From Frateuria_A yonginensis (lineage in GTDB: Bacteria > Pseudomonadota > Gammaproteobacteria > Xanthomonadales > Rhodanobacteraceae), in assembly GCF_037137055.1 (NCBI RefSeq), contig NZ_JBBBNY010000001.1, positions 620,001 through 684,000 on the forward strand: 64,000 nucleotides of DNA, in the 5' to 3' direction. This document shows, one piece after another, positions 62,459 through 64,000 of the stretch. Within the stretch, counting starts at the first letter, position 1. Every line of letters begins with the position of its first letter. Under the pieces are notes generated by a model that did no database searches, had not been told where the DNA came from, and saw only the letters and a program-made list of their open reading frames with translations. A program made the position numbers and the translations under genes.

Positions 62459-62803
62459 ATGGATACACCCCCCGGGGCGCTTTGCCGTCTCGATCACATT
62501 CCCGACGGCGTCGCGGTCGCTGTGGACGCCGAACTGCCGGACGGCCCGGAGAACCTGATCGTGCTGCGCGAGGGCGAGCAGGCGCGCGCCTGGCTCAACA
62601 TCTGCCCGCATGCCGGGCGCCGGCTGGATTGGTCGCCGGGCCAGTTCCTGATCAGCAAGGGCCTGCTCGTCTGTGCGGCGCATGGCGCGAGTTTCCGCAC
62701 CGGCGACGGGGCCTGCGTGGGCGGGCCGTGCCGCGGCCAGGCGCTGCGTGCGGTCGGGGTGTGCGTGGAACGGGGCTGGGTGCGGCTGCGGGATGCCGGC
62801 TAG
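62459..62803 (+). CDS. Rieske [2Fe-2S] domain protein
   Basis: 114 aa from the ATG at 62459. Rieske motifs CPH (Cys49, His51) and CAAH (Cys72, His75) are both present (LNICPHAGRRLDW; LLVCAAHGASFRTGDGAC). There is no signal peptide or membrane anchor, so it is a soluble ferredoxin-like or regulatory subunit, as in nitrite reductase small subunits and dioxygenase ferredoxins. Two further Cys at 86 and 91 (CVGGPC) are unusual in position. No oxygenase gene is nearby. Confidence 0.85.
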   Translation: MDTPPGALCRLDHIPDGVAVAVDAELPDGPENLIVLREGEQARAWLNICPHAGRRLDWSPGQFLISKGLLVCAAHGASFRTGDGACVGGPCRGQALRAVGVCVERGWVRLRDAG

Positions 62804-62859
62804 CGCGCCGGCCGCACGCGCCCAGGCGCCAAACGCAAAGGGCCCGGCGATCCATGTCC

Positions 62860-62881
62860 GACGGGCCGTCCCTGGCCCGTC
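62860..62881. terminator. Possible terminator hairpin between the Rieske and export genes
   Basis: GACGGGCC and GGCCCGTC form an 8-bp stem with a 6-nt loop, between the convergent genes. There is no strong T run on either side, so termination would be weak. Confidence 0.4.
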
Positions 62882-62890
62882 AGCCATAAC

Positions 62891-63973
62891 TCAGTTGTTG
62901 TTGATGCGGTCGGCCGTGCCCGCGGTCTGGTAGATGAAGCCCGACAGCGGCAGCAACTGGCTCAGCACGCGGTTCCACTTGGTGATGCCGGACGCGCCGA
63001 CGAACACCACGTCACCCGGCTCAACCTTGAAGTTGTCCGCCAGCGCGTACGCGGCTGGCGAGCGCGCGTTGAGGTGGAACACCTGCGCGGGGGTCTGGCT
63101 GAGCTTCTCCGAGCCGCGGATCACGTACACCGCATTGCCGGAGGCGGTGACCTGGCTGATCCCGCCCGCGCGACCCAGCGCCTGGGTCAGGGTCAGGTCG
63201 GTGGTCTTGAAGGTGATCGCCTGTGGCCGGACCACTTCACCCACCACGTAGACTTCCTTGTTGTCGTTGTAGGGCAGGAACAGCTTGTCGCCCGGCTTGA
63301 GGTAGATCGGCTGGCTGCCTTCGGCCTGGTCGAGCTTGGTCAGATCGAGCGTATAGGTGCGGCCGTCGCGGGTGAGCTTGAGGCCCGACAGATCCGCTTC
63401 CTGCGTGTTGACGCCGGCTGCGCCGATCGCCTGGGACAGGGTCAGGGGCACGGCATTGAGCACTTGGGCGTCGGTGCGCTGGAACGCGCCCTCGAGCGTA
63501 ATGCGATGGCTGCCATAGCCGACCACGCTCACGTCCACCTGCGGGTCGCGCACGAAGCTGCTGAGCTTCTTGGTCAGCAGCTGGCGCAATTCCTCGATGG
63601 TCAGGCCGGCGGCCTTGACCGTGCCGGCGTAGGGATAGAACAGCGTGCCGTCCGGGCGCACCAGACGGCCGTTGGCGACGGTCTGCTGCTGCGAGCCGGC
63701 CGGCGAGGTCAGCTCCGGGTGATCCCACACCGTGATGTAGAGCGTGTCGCCCGAGCCGATCCGGTAGTCCTCCGGCTGGTAGGACAGCAGTTCGGGCGGA
63801 ATCGCCGGTTGCGTCGCTTCGGTCGCGACCAGCTCCGGCGTGATCTGCACCAGTTTGGCGTAGCTGTCGTCACGCGTGAGCGCGCCTTCGTCCATCCGCT
63901 GGCCGGGCACGATGGCGCAACCGTTGAGCACGAGGGCGACGAGGAAGAGGGCTACTGCGGGTAGCGTTTTCAT
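62891..63973 (-). CDS. Polysaccharide export lipoprotein (Wza/GumB family)
   Basis: 360 aa. Lipoprotein signal MKTLPAVALFLVALVLNGC with the lipidated Cys at 19. Poly_export domain: YRIGSGDTLYITVWDHPELT, then NGRLVRPDGTLFYPYAGTVK, AAGLTIEELRQLLTKKLSSF and VRDPQVDVSV. SLBB-type repeats follow (ITLEGAFQRTDAQVLNAVPL; VYVVGEVVRPQAITFKTTDL). Such proteins form the outer-membrane exit for capsule or exopolysaccharide; in Xanthomonas GumB starts the xanthan gene cluster. On the minus strand its operon would continue leftward, but the next gene on that side is the convergent Rieske gene, so it is the last gene of any unit it belongs to. Confidence 0.92.
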   Translation of the reverse strand: MKTLPAVALFLVALVLNGCAIVPGQRMDEGALTRDDSYAKLVQITPELVATEATQPAIPPELLSYQPEDYRIGSGDTLYITVWDHPELTSPAGSQQQTVANGRLVRPDGTLFYPYAGTVKAAGLTIEELRQLLTKKLSSFVRDPQVDVSVVGYGSHRITLEGAFQRTDAQVLNAVPLTLSQAIGAAGVNTQEADLSGLKLTRDGRTYTLDLTKLDQAEGSQPIYLKPGDKLFLPYNDNKEVYVVGEVVRPQAITFKTTDLTLTQALGRAGGISQVTASGNAVYVIRGSEKLSQTPAQVFHLNARSPAAYALADNFKVEPGDVVFVGASGITKWNRVLSQLLPLSGFIYQTAGTADRINNN

Positions 63974-64000
63974 AATGCTTCCTTTCTGCTTGAGTCGGCG

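Overview
The window reads as chromosomal DNA of a high-GC gammaproteobacterium of the Lysobacterales (Xanthomonadales), most likely Rhodanobacteraceae (Rhodanobacter/Dyella/Frateuria type). This rests on very high GC, Xanthomonas-like gene order (rph-yicC; rpoZ-spoT-ridA-recG; mrcA divergent from pilMNOPQ; a moxR-bat operon), a type-B L31 protein and TAGGAGCGAGC-type REP sequences. The family-level placement is inference. No tRNA, rRNA or CRISPR array was seen.

Layout. 1-4 kb: end of a DUF1631 gene, hemW-rdgB-rph on the minus strand, and divergent yicC. 4-13 kb: an accessory stretch with a 2H phosphoesterase overlapped by a cysteine-rich small protein, an orphan two-PAS histidine kinase, a TetR regulator, a glutathione transferase, a flavin monooxygenase, and an HxlR regulator divergent from DUF1272-OsmC-GST-PEP mutase-like genes. 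Matching palindromes precede the first GST and the monooxygenase, and a second operator-like pair lies beside hxlR. Together these genes look like an electrophile/thiol-stress module. 13-18 kb: gmk, mlaFEDCB and, convergently, mlaA, which together form a complete retrograde phospholipid transport system. Its MlaD carries two MCE domains instead of one.

18-30 kb: rpoZ, bifunctional spoT, ridA, recG, a nucleoside hydrolase, rpmE2, gltA, a hypothetical gene and mrcA (PBP1A). 30-35 kb: pilMNOPQ, the type IV pilus alignment complex and secretin. 35-42.4 kb: moxR-DUF58-DUF4381-batA-batB/C-batD, each gene overlapping the next by a few bases; the BatB-like protein has a degenerate metal-site motif. 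42.4-48 kb: a macrodomain protein, a MarR regulator and an RND efflux pair.

48-64 kb is a mosaic: a small exported protein, an M28 peptidase, mscL, an FAH-family hydrolase, and a MacAB-like export set (HlyD adaptor, ABC ATPase, two FtsX-type permeases). That set is split by a truncated MocR-type gene and a GNAT gene, and both halves are preceded by the same composite element. Then come an AtoE-type fatty-acid transporter, a dead IS481-family element with an exact GCTAGC target duplication, an EamA exporter, a VOC protein, an Ada-like repair regulator, a small membrane protein, a Rieske protein and a Wza/GumB-type polysaccharide export lipoprotein at the right edge.
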